Position numbers and translations under genes: made by a program. Of a DNA stretch of 64,000 nt, positions 1 to 10,466 are shown in pieces. The notes under the pieces are model-generated. The model did no database searches. It had not been told where the DNA came from and saw only the letters and a program-made list of their open reading frames with translations. Position 1 is the stretch's first letter, and each line of letters starts with the position of its first letter. The stretch comes from RPQJ01 sp963712815 (lineage in GTDB: Bacteria > Pseudomonadota > Gammaproteobacteria > Steroidobacterales > Steroidobacteraceae): contig CAVQJL010000012.1 of NCBI GenBank assembly GCA_963712815.1, forward strand, positions 1 to 64,000. Direction: 5' to 3'.

Positions 1-273
1 CAGCGGACGCGTGTCGTGACCGACCAGCAGCACCAGCGCCGTGGCGACCATGAGCTTGTCGGCCACCGGGTCGAGGAACTCCCCCAGGGGGGTGGTCAGT
101 CCGAGCCGCCGCGCCAGGTAGCCGTCCAGCGAATCGGTGATCGCCGCGGCGATGAACACGATCGCCGCCAACGGATCGGACCACGGGTGTCCCCAGTAGA
201 AGAGCGCGACCACGAGCGGCACCGCGATGATGCGCGCGACGGTCAGGATGTTCGGGAGGTTGGCTAGGTTCAC
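1..273 (-). CDS. pgsA: CDP-diacylglycerol--glycerol-3-phosphate 3-phosphatidyltransferase, N-terminal part
   Basis: This is the amino-terminal 91 residues of phosphatidylglycerophosphate synthase, the inner-membrane enzyme that commits CDP-diacylglycerol to phosphatidylglycerol synthesis. The translation begins NLANLPNILTVARII, which is typical of the family, continues with a hydrophobic segment, and then carries the CDP-alcohol phosphotransferase signature: DSLDGYLARR, followed by G and the two Asp of EFLDPVADK. The gene runs off the left edge, so the carboxy-terminal membrane helices are not visible. The likely start is a GTG at 273, only six bases after the uvrC stop, so pgsA is probably co-transcribed with uvrC. 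That order is common in gammaproteobacteria. The gene is interrupted only by the window edge. Confidence 0.93.
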   Translation of the reverse strand, partial: MNLANLPNILTVARIIAVPLVVALFYWGHPWSDPLAAIVFIAAAITDSLDGYLARRLGLTTPLGEFLDPVADKLMVATALVLLVGHDTRPL

Positions 274-279
274 GATCCG

Positions 280-2103
280 TCAGGGTCCCGGGTTCATCTT
301 CTCGAAGATCAGTTCGGCCAGCGGGCGACCGATACCGCGCACCGTGGCGAGGTCCTCCACCGAGGCCTGCCGAACGCCCTGCAGCCCGCCGAAAGACTTC
401 AGTATCTCGCGGCGCTTGGCGGGCCCGAGCCCCGGGATCTCCTCGAGCAGCGACTCGAGGCGGCTGCGCGCCCTCGCCTTCCTGTGCCCCGCGATCGCGA
501 AGCGATGGGCCTCGTCGCGCACGCGCTGTATCAATCGCAGGGCGGGAGAATCGGCTCCGAGTATAAGTGGGGGCTCCTGACCGGCCAAGAAAAGCCGCTC
601 CTGCCCGGCGCGTCGGTCGGTGCCCTTGGCGACGCCGACCGTTACGAGCCCGGCGATACCGAGTCCGGCGAGCGCCTCGTGAGCGGCCTGCAACTGCCCG
701 GCCCCGCCGTCGATGAGGAGCAGGTCCGGCATCTCGCCCTCGCCACGCTGCACCCGGGCAAAGTGCCGGCCGACCGCCTGCCGCATGCCTGCGTAATCGT
801 CGCCCGGTGCGAGACCCTTGAGGTTGAAGCGACGATAGTCATTCTTCAGCGGGCCTTCGGCCCCGAACACCACGCAGGAAGCGATCGCCGATTCACCCAT
901 GGTGTGGCTCACGTCGAAGCACTCGATGCGTTGCGGCACGCGCGCGAGCCCCAGCGCCTGCTGCAGCGCCTCGAGTTGCTCGCGCACGCCCGCGCGACTC
1001 GACGCCTTCATCCGCAGGCCGAGCTCGGCGTTGGTGCGGGCCATCTCGAGCCACCGTGCGCGCGTGCCGCGCACCGCGCTGCGCACCGGCACCGCACGTC
1101 CCGCCCGCTGGCGCAACGCCGCCTCGAGCACGTCGGCGTCCTCGACCGGACGGCTCACGACGATCTCGTCGGGCGACTCCCGGACCAGGTAATACTGGGC
1201 CAGGAATCCGGACAGGGTCTCCTGCTCGCCGCCGAGTCCACCGCGCAGGAAGAAGTTCGTGCTGCCGAGGTTTCGCCCGCCACGCACGAACACCACCGAC
1301 ACGCAGAACTCCGGGCCCTCGCCCGCGATGGCGACAGCGTCGATGTCGGCGCCGCGGATGCGGGTCACCGACTGGCTCGCCTGGATCTGCTTCAGCATTG
1401 CGATCTGGTCGCGGAACCCGGCTGCGGCCTCGTACTCGAGGCGCTCCGCCGCGGACTCCATGCGCCGCCCGAGCTCGGTGATCAGCTCGGTGTTGCGGCC
1501 CTGCAGAACCTTCACGGCGTCCGCGATATCGCCCGCATAGGCTTGCGGCGTGACGAGTCCCACGCATGGCGCGGAACATCGCCCGATCTGGTATTGCAGG
1601 CAAGGTCGCGACCGATTGGCGAAGAACGTGTCCTCGCAGGGGCGCAGGCGGAAGAGTTTCTGCAGCATCTGCAGCGTCTCGCGGGCGGCGACCGAGTTCG
1701 GATACGGCCCGAAGAATCGTCCGGGGACCTTGCCGGCGCCGCGATAGTAGGCGAGCCGCGGGAATTCGTGTGCCGTGAGGTGAATGTAGGGGAAGCTCTT
1801 GTCGTCCTTCAGCAGGACGTTGTATCGGGGGCGGTGCTGCTTGATGAGATTGAACTCGAGCAGCAGGGCCTCGGTTTCCGAGGCCGTCACCGTCACCTCG
1901 ACCCGCGCCACCTGTGCGACCATCGCCTGCGTCTTGTCGGCGTGCGCTCGACCGTGAAAGTAGCTCGATACGCGGTTCTTGAGTTGCCGTGCCTTGCCGA
2001 CGTACAGGATCGTGTCGTCCGCAGCGAGCATGCGGTACACGCCCGGCTTGCCGGGCAGGGCCGCCAGGAAGGAAGCGAGGTCGAAGGGCGTGGCGACGGT
2101 CAC
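280..2103 (-). CDS. uvrC: UvrABC excinuclease subunit C
   Basis: UvrC makes the dual incisions of nucleotide excision repair, 3' and 5' of the lesion, after UvrAB has loaded on damaged DNA. The 607-residue product has the full family length. It shows an amino-terminal GIY-YIG nuclease domain (PGVYRM near residue 20, ILYVGKA near 33), a central UVR motif region, an RNase H-like carboxy-terminal nuclease domain (FDVSHTMGE, LLIDGGAGQL), and a terminal helix-hairpin-helix pair (IPGLGPAKR and VRGIGRPLA). The start is a GTG at 2103, ten bases after the uracil-DNA glycosylase stop. The stop lies six bases before pgsA. It sits in a minus-strand DNA-repair run with the glycosylase. Confidence 0.97.
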   Translation of the reverse strand: MTVATPFDLASFLAALPGKPGVYRMLAADDTILYVGKARQLKNRVSSYFHGRAHADKTQAMVAQVARVEVTVTASETEALLLEFNLIKQHRPRYNVLLKDDKSFPYIHLTAHEFPRLAYYRGAGKVPGRFFGPYPNSVAARETLQMLQKLFRLRPCEDTFFANRSRPCLQYQIGRCSAPCVGLVTPQAYAGDIADAVKVLQGRNTELITELGRRMESAAERLEYEAAAGFRDQIAMLKQIQASQSVTRIRGADIDAVAIAGEGPEFCVSVVFVRGGRNLGSTNFFLRGGLGGEQETLSGFLAQYYLVRESPDEIVVSRPVEDADVLEAALRQRAGRAVPVRSAVRGTRARWLEMARTNAELGLRMKASSRAGVREQLEALQQALGLARVPQRIECFDVSHTMGESAIASCVVFGAEGPLKNDYRRFNLKGLAPGDDYAGMRQAVGRHFARVQRGEGEMPDLLLIDGGAGQLQAAHEALAGLGIAGLVTVGVAKGTDRRAGQERLFLAGQEPPLILGADSPALRLIQRVRDEAHRFAIAGHRKARARSRLESLLEEIPGLGPAKRREILKSFGGLQGVRQASVEDLATVRGIGRPLAELIFEKMNPGP

Positions 2104-2112
2104 GCGCGCAGT

Positions 2113-2745
2113 TTACGGGCGCGCCAGCTGACCCGCCCGTCCAACGACCTTGCGGAACATGTCCGCGGTCAGGCGCCGGGTATTCGTGTTGTAGCGGCTG
2201 CAGTGGTAGGAATCGACGAGTACCCGCCCGTCGGCCAGCGCGTGCTCCGCGCCGTGGGCGAAGCGGAACGCGGACGCCCTCAGCCCCTGGGCGCGCAGCA
2301 CGGCGCCATGTGCGATGGCGCCGAGCGCCAGGACGACTGCACCGCGGGGCAGCACGGCGAGTTCGGCCTGCAGGAACGCATTGCAGTTCGCGATTTCGGC
2401 GGGCGTGGGCTTGTTCGCGGGCGGCACGCACTTCACGGCGTTGGTGATGCGGCAGCTCTCGAGTTCGAGGCCGTCGTCCCGCGCGGACGAGACCGGCCGG
2501 CTGGCCCAGCCGAACGCATGCAGCGTTTCGTACAGGAGCACGCCCGCGTAGTCGCCGGTGAACGGTCGGCCGGTCGCGTTGGCACCGTGGAAGCCCGGCG
2601 CGAGACCCACCACCAGCAGCCGCGGCCGCGCGTCGCCGAACGGTGCCACCGGGGCGCAGTGGTAGCCCGGATGCCGCGCCCTGCCCTCCTCGAGAAAAGC
2701 GGCGAGCCGCGGGCAGCGGCGACAATCCGGGTCGAACTCAGTCAT
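2113..2745 (-). CDS. Family 5 (UDGb-type) uracil-DNA glycosylase
   Basis: The predicted function is removal of uracil, and probably hypoxanthine or other deaminated bases, from DNA to start base-excision repair. The 210-residue product has the signature GLAPGFHGANATGRPFTGD at residues 47-65, characteristic of the iron-sulfur UDG families. It also has four Cys placed as 4Fe-4S ligands: C8 and C11 near the start, and C98 and C106 in the SCRITNAVKC stretch. Family 5 rather than family 4 is suggested by GLAPGFHGAN in place of the family 4 GEAPG motif. I chose the ATG at 2745. An upstream in-frame start at 2799 would lie deep inside icd, whereas 2745 overlaps the icd stop by eight bases, as in a coupled operon. 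It is followed directly by uvrC. Confidence 0.88.
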   Translation of the reverse strand: MTEFDPDCRRCPRLAAFLEEGRARHPGYHCAPVAPFGDARPRLLVVGLAPGFHGANATGRPFTGDYAGVLLYETLHAFGWASRPVSSARDDGLELESCRITNAVKCVPPANKPTPAEIANCNAFLQAELAVLPRGAVVLALGAIAHGAVLRAQGLRASAFRFAHGAEHALADGRVLVDSYHCSRYNTNTRRLTADMFRKVVGRAGQLARP

Positions 2746-4075
2746 CCATGTGACGGACGATGGCATCGCCGAATCCGCGGGTCCCGACCAGCGTCGCACC
2801 GGGCACCAGTTCCTCGATCTCCTGCCGCACCGACTCCGGACTCACCGCATGCCCGTGCCTGGGCGCGCGGATCGCCTTGCGCATGCGGGCGAGGTCGAAG
2901 GTGAGCTCCTTGCTGGCAATGGTGTTCACGACGCCCTTCATCACGAGGTCCGCCGCCTCGGTCCAGCCAAGGTAGCGGAGCATCATTTCAGCCGACAGGA
3001 TCAGCGAGCCGGGATTGACGCGGTCCTTGCCGGCGAATCCGGGCGCGGTGCCATGGGTGGCCTCGAACACCGCCACGCCTTCGCCGATGTTTCCGCCCGG
3101 CGCGATGCCGATGCCCCCGACCTGCGCCGCGAGCGCGTCGGAAATGTAGTCGCCGTTCAGGTTCAGCGTCGCGATGACGTCGAAGTCCTCCGGTCGCAGC
3201 AGGATCTGCTGCAGGAAATTGTCCGCGATCATGTCCTTGACGACGATCTCGCGGCCGGTGACCGGGTTGGTGAACATCAGCCACGGGCCGCCGCCCATCT
3301 CGAGCGCGCCGAACTCGTCCCGCGCGAGCTGGTAACCCCAGTTGCGGAAGGCGCCCTCCGTGTACTTCATGATGTTGCCCTTGTGGACCAGCGTCACTGA
3401 AGTTCGGTCGTGGTCCACGGCGTACTGGATCGCCTTACGGATGAGCCGCTGCGAGCCCTCCTTCGACACCGGCTTGATGCCGAGGCCCGAACTCGTCGGA
3501 AAGCGGATGCCCTTGGCGCCGAGTTCGGTCTGCAGGAAGTGGATCAGCTTGTGCACCTCCGGGGAGCCCGCCGGATACTCGATCCCGGCGTAGATGTCCT
3601 CGGTGTTCTCGCGGAAGATGACCATGTCGACGTAGCTCGAGTCGGCCATCGGCGTGACGACGCCGGGGAAATAGCGGATCGGCCGCACGCAGGCGTAGAG
3701 ATCGAGGTTCTGCCGCATCGCCACGTTGAGCGAGCGGATTCCGCCGCCGATGGGCGTCGAGAGCGGGCCCTTGATCGAGACGACGTATTTCCGGAGCGCG
3801 TGCTGCGTCTCTTCGGGGAACCACGCGCCCGGTCCGTAGACCGAAAGCGCCTTCTCGCCCGCGAAGATCTCCATCCACGCGAGGGAGCGACTCCCGCCGT
3901 AGGCCTTCTGCACGGCGGCATCGACCACCTTGAGCATCACCGGCGTGACGTCCGCGCCGATGCCGTCGCCCTCGATGTAGGGGACGATGGGACGGTCCGG
4001 CACGTCGATCGAGCCGTCCGGGTTGACCTTGATCGCCTCGCCGTCCTCCGGGACGGCGATCTTGTCGTAATGCAT
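2738..4075 (-). CDS. icd: Isocitrate dehydrogenase, E. coli Icd type, with atypical coenzyme-site residues
   Basis: It catalyses oxidative decarboxylation of isocitrate to 2-oxoglutarate, the branch point between the TCA cycle and the glyoxylate shunt encoded just upstream (aceBA). The 445-residue product aligns closely with E. coli Icd: GDGIGADVTP, GGGIRSLNVAMRQ with S115 at the place of the AceK-phosphorylated Ser113, and NLNGDYISDALAAQVGG. The 2'-phosphate pocket is unusual. E. coli Lys344-Tyr345 correspond to Gly346-Phe347 (HGTAPGFAG) and Tyr391 to Phe393, while Arg395 is kept as Arg397. NADP preference therefore cannot be assumed. An insertion of about 15 residues precedes the conserved GFGDAIVRHM end. 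No aceK gene is visible in this window. Confidence 0.95.
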   Translation of the reverse strand: MHYDKIAVPEDGEAIKVNPDGSIDVPDRPIVPYIEGDGIGADVTPVMLKVVDAAVQKAYGGSRSLAWMEIFAGEKALSVYGPGAWFPEETQHALRKYVVSIKGPLSTPIGGGIRSLNVAMRQNLDLYACVRPIRYFPGVVTPMADSSYVDMVIFRENTEDIYAGIEYPAGSPEVHKLIHFLQTELGAKGIRFPTSSGLGIKPVSKEGSQRLIRKAIQYAVDHDRTSVTLVHKGNIMKYTEGAFRNWGYQLARDEFGALEMGGGPWLMFTNPVTGREIVVKDMIADNFLQQILLRPEDFDVIATLNLNGDYISDALAAQVGGIGIAPGGNIGEGVAVFEATHGTAPGFAGKDRVNPGSLILSAEMMLRYLGWTEAADLVMKGVVNTIASKELTFDLARMRKAIRAPRHGHAVSPESVRQEIEELVPGATLVGTRGFGDAIVRHMDD

Positions 4076-4136
4076 GGCTGGAATCCTGTGCGCCGGCCGG
4101 CGGGCAGGCGCTGGCCGAGGGGTCGCGAGGATATCA

Positions 4137-4168
4137 GACGGCCCGGGCGGGTGACCGCCCGGGCCGTC
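4137..4168 (-). terminator. Strong GC hairpin between aceA and icd, no U tract
   Basis: A perfect 14-bp inverted repeat (GACGGCCCGGGCGG, loop GTGA, CCGCCCGGGCCGTC) lies 28 bases after the aceA stop and upstream of icd. Neither strand has a run of T after it, so it is not a canonical intrinsic terminator. It may act as an mRNA 3' stabiliser for aceBA, or attenuate read-through into icd. Confidence 0.5.
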
Positions 4169-4195
4169 GCTTTACGCGCGAGGCGTCGCCGCCGC

Positions 4196-5506
4196 TCAGT
4201 GGTGCGCGCCGCCGGTGGCGAACTGCTCCTCCTCGGTGGAGCCGTGCATGGCCGTCGTCGACGAGTGCCCGCCCTGGATGACCTGGGTGACCTCGTCGAA
4301 GTAACCCGTCCCGACTTCCTGCTGGTGCGAGACGAACGTGTAGCCGCGGTCGCGCGCCGCGAATTCCGGCTCCTGCACTTTCTCGACGTAGGCCGTCATG
4401 CCCTTCTTCACGTATTCCTGCGTGAGGTCGAACATGTTGAACCACATGTTGTGGATGCCGGCGAGCGTGATGAACTGGTACTTGTAGCCCATTGCACCGA
4501 GCTCGCGCTGGAACTTCGCGATCGTCGCGTCGTCGAGGTTCTTCTTCCAGTTGAACGACGGCGAGCAATTGTAGGAGAGCAGCTTGTCCGGGAACTTCTT
4601 GCGGATCGCCTCGGCGAATGCCTTGGCGAAGCCGAGGTCCGGCTTGCCCGTCTCGCACCAGACCATGTCGGCGTACGGCGCATAGGCCAGTCCGCGCGAG
4701 ATCGACTGCTCGACGCCCGGTTTCACGCGATAGAAGCCTTCCGGCGTGCGCTCCCCGGTGCAGAACGGCTTGTCGTTCTCGTCGACGTCGCTCGTCAGGA
4801 GGTCGGCGGCCTCGGCGTCGGTGCGCGCAAGCACGATGGTCGGCGTGCCCATCACGTCGGCCGCGAATCGCGCCGCGACGAGCTTCTGGATCGCTTCCTG
4901 GGTGGGCACGAGCACCTTGCCGCCCATGTGGCCGCATTTCTTGACGGACGCGAGCTGGTCCTCGAAATGCACGCCGGCCGCACCGGCGCGGATCATCGCC
5001 TTCATCAGCTCGAACGCATTGAGCACGCCGCCGAACCCGGCCTCGGCGTCGGCCACGATCGGCGCGAAGAAGTCCACGTACTCCTTGTGTCCCGGGTGGA
5101 TGCCGCGCGCGCACTGGATCTCGTCGGCGCGCTTGAAGGTGGCGTTGATGCGCTCCACGACCTTCGGCACCGAGTCGACCGGATACAGCGACTGGTCGGG
5201 ATACATCGCCATGTAGCTGTTGTTGTCGGCGGCCACCTGCCAGCCGGACAGGTAGATCGCCTTGATGCCGGCCTTCACCTGCTGCATCGCCTGGCCGGCC
5301 GTGAGCGCTCCGAGACAGTTGACGTACGGCTCGGTATTCACGAGCTTCCACAGCTTCTCCGCGCCGAGCCGCGCCAGCGTGTGGTCCACCTGGACGTTGC
5401 CGCGCAGGCGGACGACGTCCTCGGCCTTGTAGGGTCGCTTGATGCCTTTCCAGCGCGGGCTGTCGTGCCATTCCTTGCGCAGTGCGGTCGCAGCCTTGTC
5501 GGTCAT
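4196..5506 (-). CDS. aceA: Isocitrate lyase
   Basis: The first enzyme of the glyoxylate shunt cleaves isocitrate into glyoxylate and succinate, allowing growth on acetate and fatty acids. The 436-residue product is the usual proteobacterial size and carries the catalytic signature KKCGHMGGK with Cys191. The start MTDKAATALRKEW is an ATG at 5506. It lies 28 bases after the aceB stop, so aceB and aceA form one minus-strand operon. A strong hairpin follows its stop, then icd, which competes for the same substrate. All family blocks appear intact. Confidence 0.97.
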   Translation of the reverse strand: MTDKAATALRKEWHDSPRWKGIKRPYKAEDVVRLRGNVQVDHTLARLGAEKLWKLVNTEPYVNCLGALTAGQAMQQVKAGIKAIYLSGWQVAADNNSYMAMYPDQSLYPVDSVPKVVERINATFKRADEIQCARGIHPGHKEYVDFFAPIVADAEAGFGGVLNAFELMKAMIRAGAAGVHFEDQLASVKKCGHMGGKVLVPTQEAIQKLVAARFAADVMGTPTIVLARTDAEAADLLTSDVDENDKPFCTGERTPEGFYRVKPGVEQSISRGLAYAPYADMVWCETGKPDLGFAKAFAEAIRKKFPDKLLSYNCSPSFNWKKNLDDATIAKFQRELGAMGYKYQFITLAGIHNMWFNMFDLTQEYVKKGMTAYVEKVQEPEFAARDRGYTFVSHQQEVGTGYFDEVTQVIQGGHSSTTAMHGSTEEEQFATGGAHH

Positions 5507-5534
5507 TTCCGTTTCCTCGTGTGAGCGAATTCTT

Positions 5535-7142
5535 TCAGTCGATGGCCCGGTACGCGGGCAGGGTCAGGAAGGTCTCGAACACCTCTGCGGTCGTGATCTC
5601 GTCGATGATCCCCGCCGCCCTCTCGAAATTGCCGGCCGCGAACGCGGCTTCGCCGAGCTGCGAGCGCAGCCGGGCGAGCTCCTCGCGCGTGATCTTCCGG
5701 AACAGCTCGACGGTGACCTTGCGGCCATCGTCGAGGACTCCCTTCGGGTGACGGATCCACTGCCAGATCTGCGCACGCGCGATCTCGGCGGTCGCCGCAT
5801 CCTCCATCAGGTTGTGGATCGGCACGCAGCCGTTGCCGCCGAGCCATGCGGCCATGTACTGGATCGAGACGTCCACGTTGTTGCGCAGCCCGGCCTCGGT
5901 GATCGTCCCGTCCGGGATCTGCAGCAGGTCGGAGGCCTTGACGTCCACGTCGTCGAGCCTGCGATGCAGCTGGTTCGGAGTCGGCATGAGGCGATCGAAG
6001 ATCTCCATGGCCACCGGCACGAGTCCCGGGTGGGCCACCCAGGTACCGTCGTGACCGTCGCCTGCCTCGCGCTCCTTGTCGGCGCGAACCTTGGCGATCG
6101 CGGCATCGTTGGCCGCGGGGTCGTTCTTGATCGGGATCTGCGCCGCCATGCCGCCCATCGCGAACGCGCCGCGGCGGTGCGTCGTCTTGATGAGCAGCTT
6201 CGAGTACGAGCGCAGGAAATGCGTCGTCATCGTCACCTGGCTGCGGTCCGGCAGCACGAATTCCGGGTAGCCGCTGAACTTCTTGATGAAGCTGAAGATG
6301 TAGTCCCAGCGGCCGCAGTTGAGGCCGACGATGTAGTCGCGCAGCTCCCACAGGATCTCGTCCATCTCGAAGGCCGCGAGGATCACCTCGATCAGCAGCG
6401 TCGCCTTGATGGTCTGGGGCGCGAGCCCGAGGCGCGCCTCGGTGTGCCGGAACACCTCCGCCCAGAGTCGTGCCTCGAGGTGGTTCTCGGTCTTCGGCAG
6501 GTAGAAATAAGGGCCGGTGCCGCGGCGCTTGAGCTCCGCGTGGTTGTGGAACACGTAGAGCCCGAAATCGACGAACGCGCCCGGCACTTTCCTGCCGTCC
6601 ACGAGCAGGTGCTTCTCGTACAGGTGCCAGCCGCGCGGCCGCACCTTCAACGTGGCGATCGCCGGGTTGAGCTTGTACTGCTTGCCTTCCGGGCTGGTGA
6701 AGTCGATGCGCCGCGCCACGGCGTCGCGCAGGTTGATCTGGCCCTGCACGACGTTTTCCCACGTCGGGGTCATCGAGTCCTCGCAGTCCGCCATGAACAC
6801 CTTGGCGCCCGAGTTGAGCGCATTGATGACCATCTTGCGGTCCGTCGGGCCGGTGATCTCGACGCGCCGGTCCTGCAGGTCAGCCGGAATCGACGTCACG
6901 TGCCACTCGCGCTCGCGGATGGCCCGTGTCCCGGGCAGGAAATCGGGCAACTTGCCGGAGTCGATTTCCCGCTGCCGCTCCACGCGGCGGGCGAGCAGCT
7001 CCTCGACGCGGGGGCTGAACTTGCGGGCCAGCTCGGCGACGAACTCGAGCGCCTCCCGCGTCAGGATGGATTCGAATCCCGGGCGCACGGCGCCATCCAC
7101 CGCGCATCCCGAGGGCAGGTCGAGATTGGTCTGTGTGCTCAA
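5535..7142 (-). CDS. aceB: Malate synthase A
   Basis: It condenses glyoxylate with acetyl-CoA to malate, completing the glyoxylate shunt with aceA immediately downstream. With the start chosen here the product is 535 residues, matching malate synthase A. Typical blocks are visible: ITGPTDRKMVINALNSGA, FMADCEDSMTPTW (many homologues have Phe where this has Cys), GRWDYIFS, and a carboxy-terminal NVDVSIQYMAAWLGGNGC. The frame stays open 53 codons upstream to 7301, but those residues are unlike the family and would overlap the divergent rluE. The best start is a TTG at 7142 (MSTQTNLDLPSG), preceded by GGGAG at seven bases. Its promoter should lie in the 109-bp gap shared with rluE. Confidence 0.94.
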   Translation of the reverse strand: MSTQTNLDLPSGCAVDGAVRPGFESILTREALEFVAELARKFSPRVEELLARRVERQREIDSGKLPDFLPGTRAIREREWHVTSIPADLQDRRVEITGPTDRKMVINALNSGAKVFMADCEDSMTPTWENVVQGQINLRDAVARRIDFTSPEGKQYKLNPAIATLKVRPRGWHLYEKHLLVDGRKVPGAFVDFGLYVFHNHAELKRRGTGPYFYLPKTENHLEARLWAEVFRHTEARLGLAPQTIKATLLIEVILAAFEMDEILWELRDYIVGLNCGRWDYIFSFIKKFSGYPEFVLPDRSQVTMTTHFLRSYSKLLIKTTHRRGAFAMGGMAAQIPIKNDPAANDAAIAKVRADKEREAGDGHDGTWVAHPGLVPVAMEIFDRLMPTPNQLHRRLDDVDVKASDLLQIPDGTITEAGLRNNVDVSIQYMAAWLGGNGCVPIHNLMEDAATAEIARAQIWQWIRHPKGVLDDGRKVTVELFRKITREELARLRSQLGEAAFAAGNFERAAGIIDEITTAEVFETFLTLPAYRAID

Positions 7143-7822
7143 GGCGGACTCCCGGACAGGCAGCCGCGCGGCGACGGCGCGACTTGAAATGTTGCGGCGC
7201 AATAATGAGGATAGACTTGTGATCCGGCCGCGGGCAAGAGCAGATTCCGAAATGCGCCTCATTCTGCTGAACAAGCCCTTCCACGTGTTGCCGCAGTTCA
7301 CCAGCAGCGACGGGCGCCGCTGCCTTAGAGACCTCGTGCCAATCCGCGGCGTTTATCCGGCCGGGCGGCTCGACTACGACAGCGAGGGACTGATGATCCT
7401 CACGGACTTCGGTCCATGGCAGGCCCGCATCAGTCAGCCGGGCGACCCGTTCCCCAAGCGCTATCTCGTGCAGGTCGAAGGCGAAGCCGGCGAGGATTCG
7501 CTGCGGTCGCTGCGCGGCGGAGTCGAACTCGCGGACGGACCGACGCGACCCGCCGGAGCGCGCGTCGTGGCCGAGCCGGACTGGCTGTGGCCGCGCGATC
7601 CGCCCATCCGACACCGCAAGTCCATCCCGACGACCTGGCTCGAACTCACGCTCTCCGAGGGCCGCAACCGCCAGGTGCGCCGGATGACCGCAGCGGTCGG
7701 GCTGCCGACGCTGCGGCTGATCCGTGCGGCAATCGGGCCATGGAGCATCGAGGGCCTCGCGCCCGGCGACTGGCGAGCGGTGCCGCTGCCCGAGGCGGAA
7801 TCGGTGCTGTCGCGTGCAGGTC

Positions 7823-9178
<1,356 letters not shown>

Positions 9179-9296
9179 GCCCGGATCCTACCGCGGAACG
9201 CTGCACCGCAAAAGAAAGCGAATGTGACCGGGGCATGTGACGTGGCGGCGCGGTTTCGTCAGAATCGCGTCCCGCCCATTCCACCGGAGTCTCATC

Positions 9297-10466
9297 GTGC
9301 ACAGTGTCCTTGTCCTCGGCGCGGGGAAAATCGGCTCATTGATCTCGGGTCTGCTCGCCGAGTCCGGGGACTACGACGTGCAGCTCGCCGACGTGGACGC
9401 GGCCGTCGCAGACCGGGTGGTCGAGGCCCACGGCCTCGAGCGCCTGCGCGCGCACGGACTCGATGCCCGGGATCATGCGGCGCTCGCGGCACACCTCGAG
9501 GCGCATCCGGTGGATGCAGTGATCTCGAGCCTGCCTTACTACTGCAACGTCGCCGTCGCCGAAGCGGCCGGTCGGGCCGGCGCGCACTACTTCGACCTGA
9601 CCGAGGACGTGGCCGTGACCCGGGCCGTGCGTGGAATCGCGGACGGTGCCGAGCGGGCGTTCGTGCCGCAGTGCGGCCTCGCGCCGGGGTTCGTTAGTAT
9701 CGCCGCCAACGCGCTCATCGGCCATTTCGAGGAGCTTCGCAGCGTGAAGCTGCGCGTGGGCGCCCTGCCCCAGCACCCCAACAACGTCCTCAAGTACTCG
9801 CTCACCTGGTCCACCGAGGGGCTCATCAACGAGTACGGCAATCCGTGCGAGGCCATCGTGGACGGCCGCGCGACCGAGGTCGCCCCGCTCGAGGGCCTCG
9901 AGGAGATCGAGATCGACGGCACGCTCTACGAGGCTTTCAACACCTCGGGCGGACTCGGGTCGCTCGGCGACACCTACGGCCACAGCGCCCAGGGAATGGA
10001 CTACAAGACCATTCGCTATCCAGGCCACTGCGCGCAGATGCGCCTGCTCATGAACGACCTCAAGCTCAACCATGATCGCGCGGCGCTCAAGCGCATTCTC
10101 GAGAACGCCGTGCCGCAGACGCTGCAGGACGTGGTCATCGTCTACGTCGCCGTCACCGGGCGGCAGGAGGGCGAGCTGCGCGAGGAGAACTACGTGAGCA
10201 AGATCTATCCGCAGTTCATCGCCGGCCGCCTGTGGTCGGCGATCCAGGTGACCACCGCCGCGGGGATCACCTCGGTGGTCGACCTCGTGCTCGGGCATCC
10301 GGGGCGCTATCGCGGCTTCGTGCGACAGGAGGACTTCAAGCTCGTCGACGTCCTCGACAACCGCTTCGGGCGGTATTTCGCCAACGGCGGCACCAAGGAC
10401 CTCTCGGCGCGCATGGTCGTGGCCGGACAGGCCGGCCAGCAGCGCGTGGCCGGGGTGTCGCGATGA
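9297..10466 (+). CDS. Saccharopine-dehydrogenase-fold enzyme, probable L-lysine 6-dehydrogenase
   Basis: The predicted reaction is NAD-dependent oxidative deamination of the epsilon-amino group of lysine to 2-aminoadipate 6-semialdehyde. The 389-residue product opens with a Rossmann dinucleotide motif (VLVLGAGKIGS), then VISSLPYYCN, QCGLAPGFVS and GGLGSLGDTYGH, as in the lysine dehydrogenase branch of the family. The stop overlaps the next gene, an ALDH7 aminoadipate-semialdehyde dehydrogenase, in an ATGA arrangement. That strongly supports lysine rather than saccharopine or carboxynorspermidine as substrate. The start is a GTG at 9297 with GGAG seven bases upstream. The frame extends further 5' but those residues are unlike the family. 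Confidence 0.85.
   Translation: MHSVLVLGAGKIGSLISGLLAESGDYDVQLADVDAAVADRVVEAHGLERLRAHGLDARDHAALAAHLEAHPVDAVISSLPYYCNVAVAEAAGRAGAHYFDLTEDVAVTRAVRGIADGAERAFVPQCGLAPGFVSIAANALIGHFEELRSVKLRVGALPQHPNNVLKYSLTWSTEGLINEYGNPCEAIVDGRATEVAPLEGLEEIEIDGTLYEAFNTSGGLGSLGDTYGHSAQGMDYKTIRYPGHCAQMRLLMNDLKLNHDRAALKRILENAVPQTLQDVVIVYVAVTGRQEGELREENYVSKIYPQFIAGRLWSAIQVTTAAGITSVVDLVLGHPGRYRGFVRQEDFKLVDVLDNRFGRYFANGGTKDLSARMVVAGQAGQQRVAGVSR

Noticed and set aside
484..2904. Long open frame (806 codons) antisense to uvrC and the glycosylase
   Set aside because: Composition (His/Arg/Glu-rich low-information protein) is typical of antisense frames in GC-rich DNA, and the opposite strand encodes clear UvrC and UDG.
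4137..4168. Canonical rho-independent terminator after aceA
   Set aside because: The hairpin is perfect but no U tract follows on either strand, so it is listed only as a possible 3' hairpin.
3410..5524. 704-codon open frame antisense to icd and aceA
   Set aside because: Shadow frame; His/Arg/Val-rich with no domain, opposite two highly conserved enzymes.
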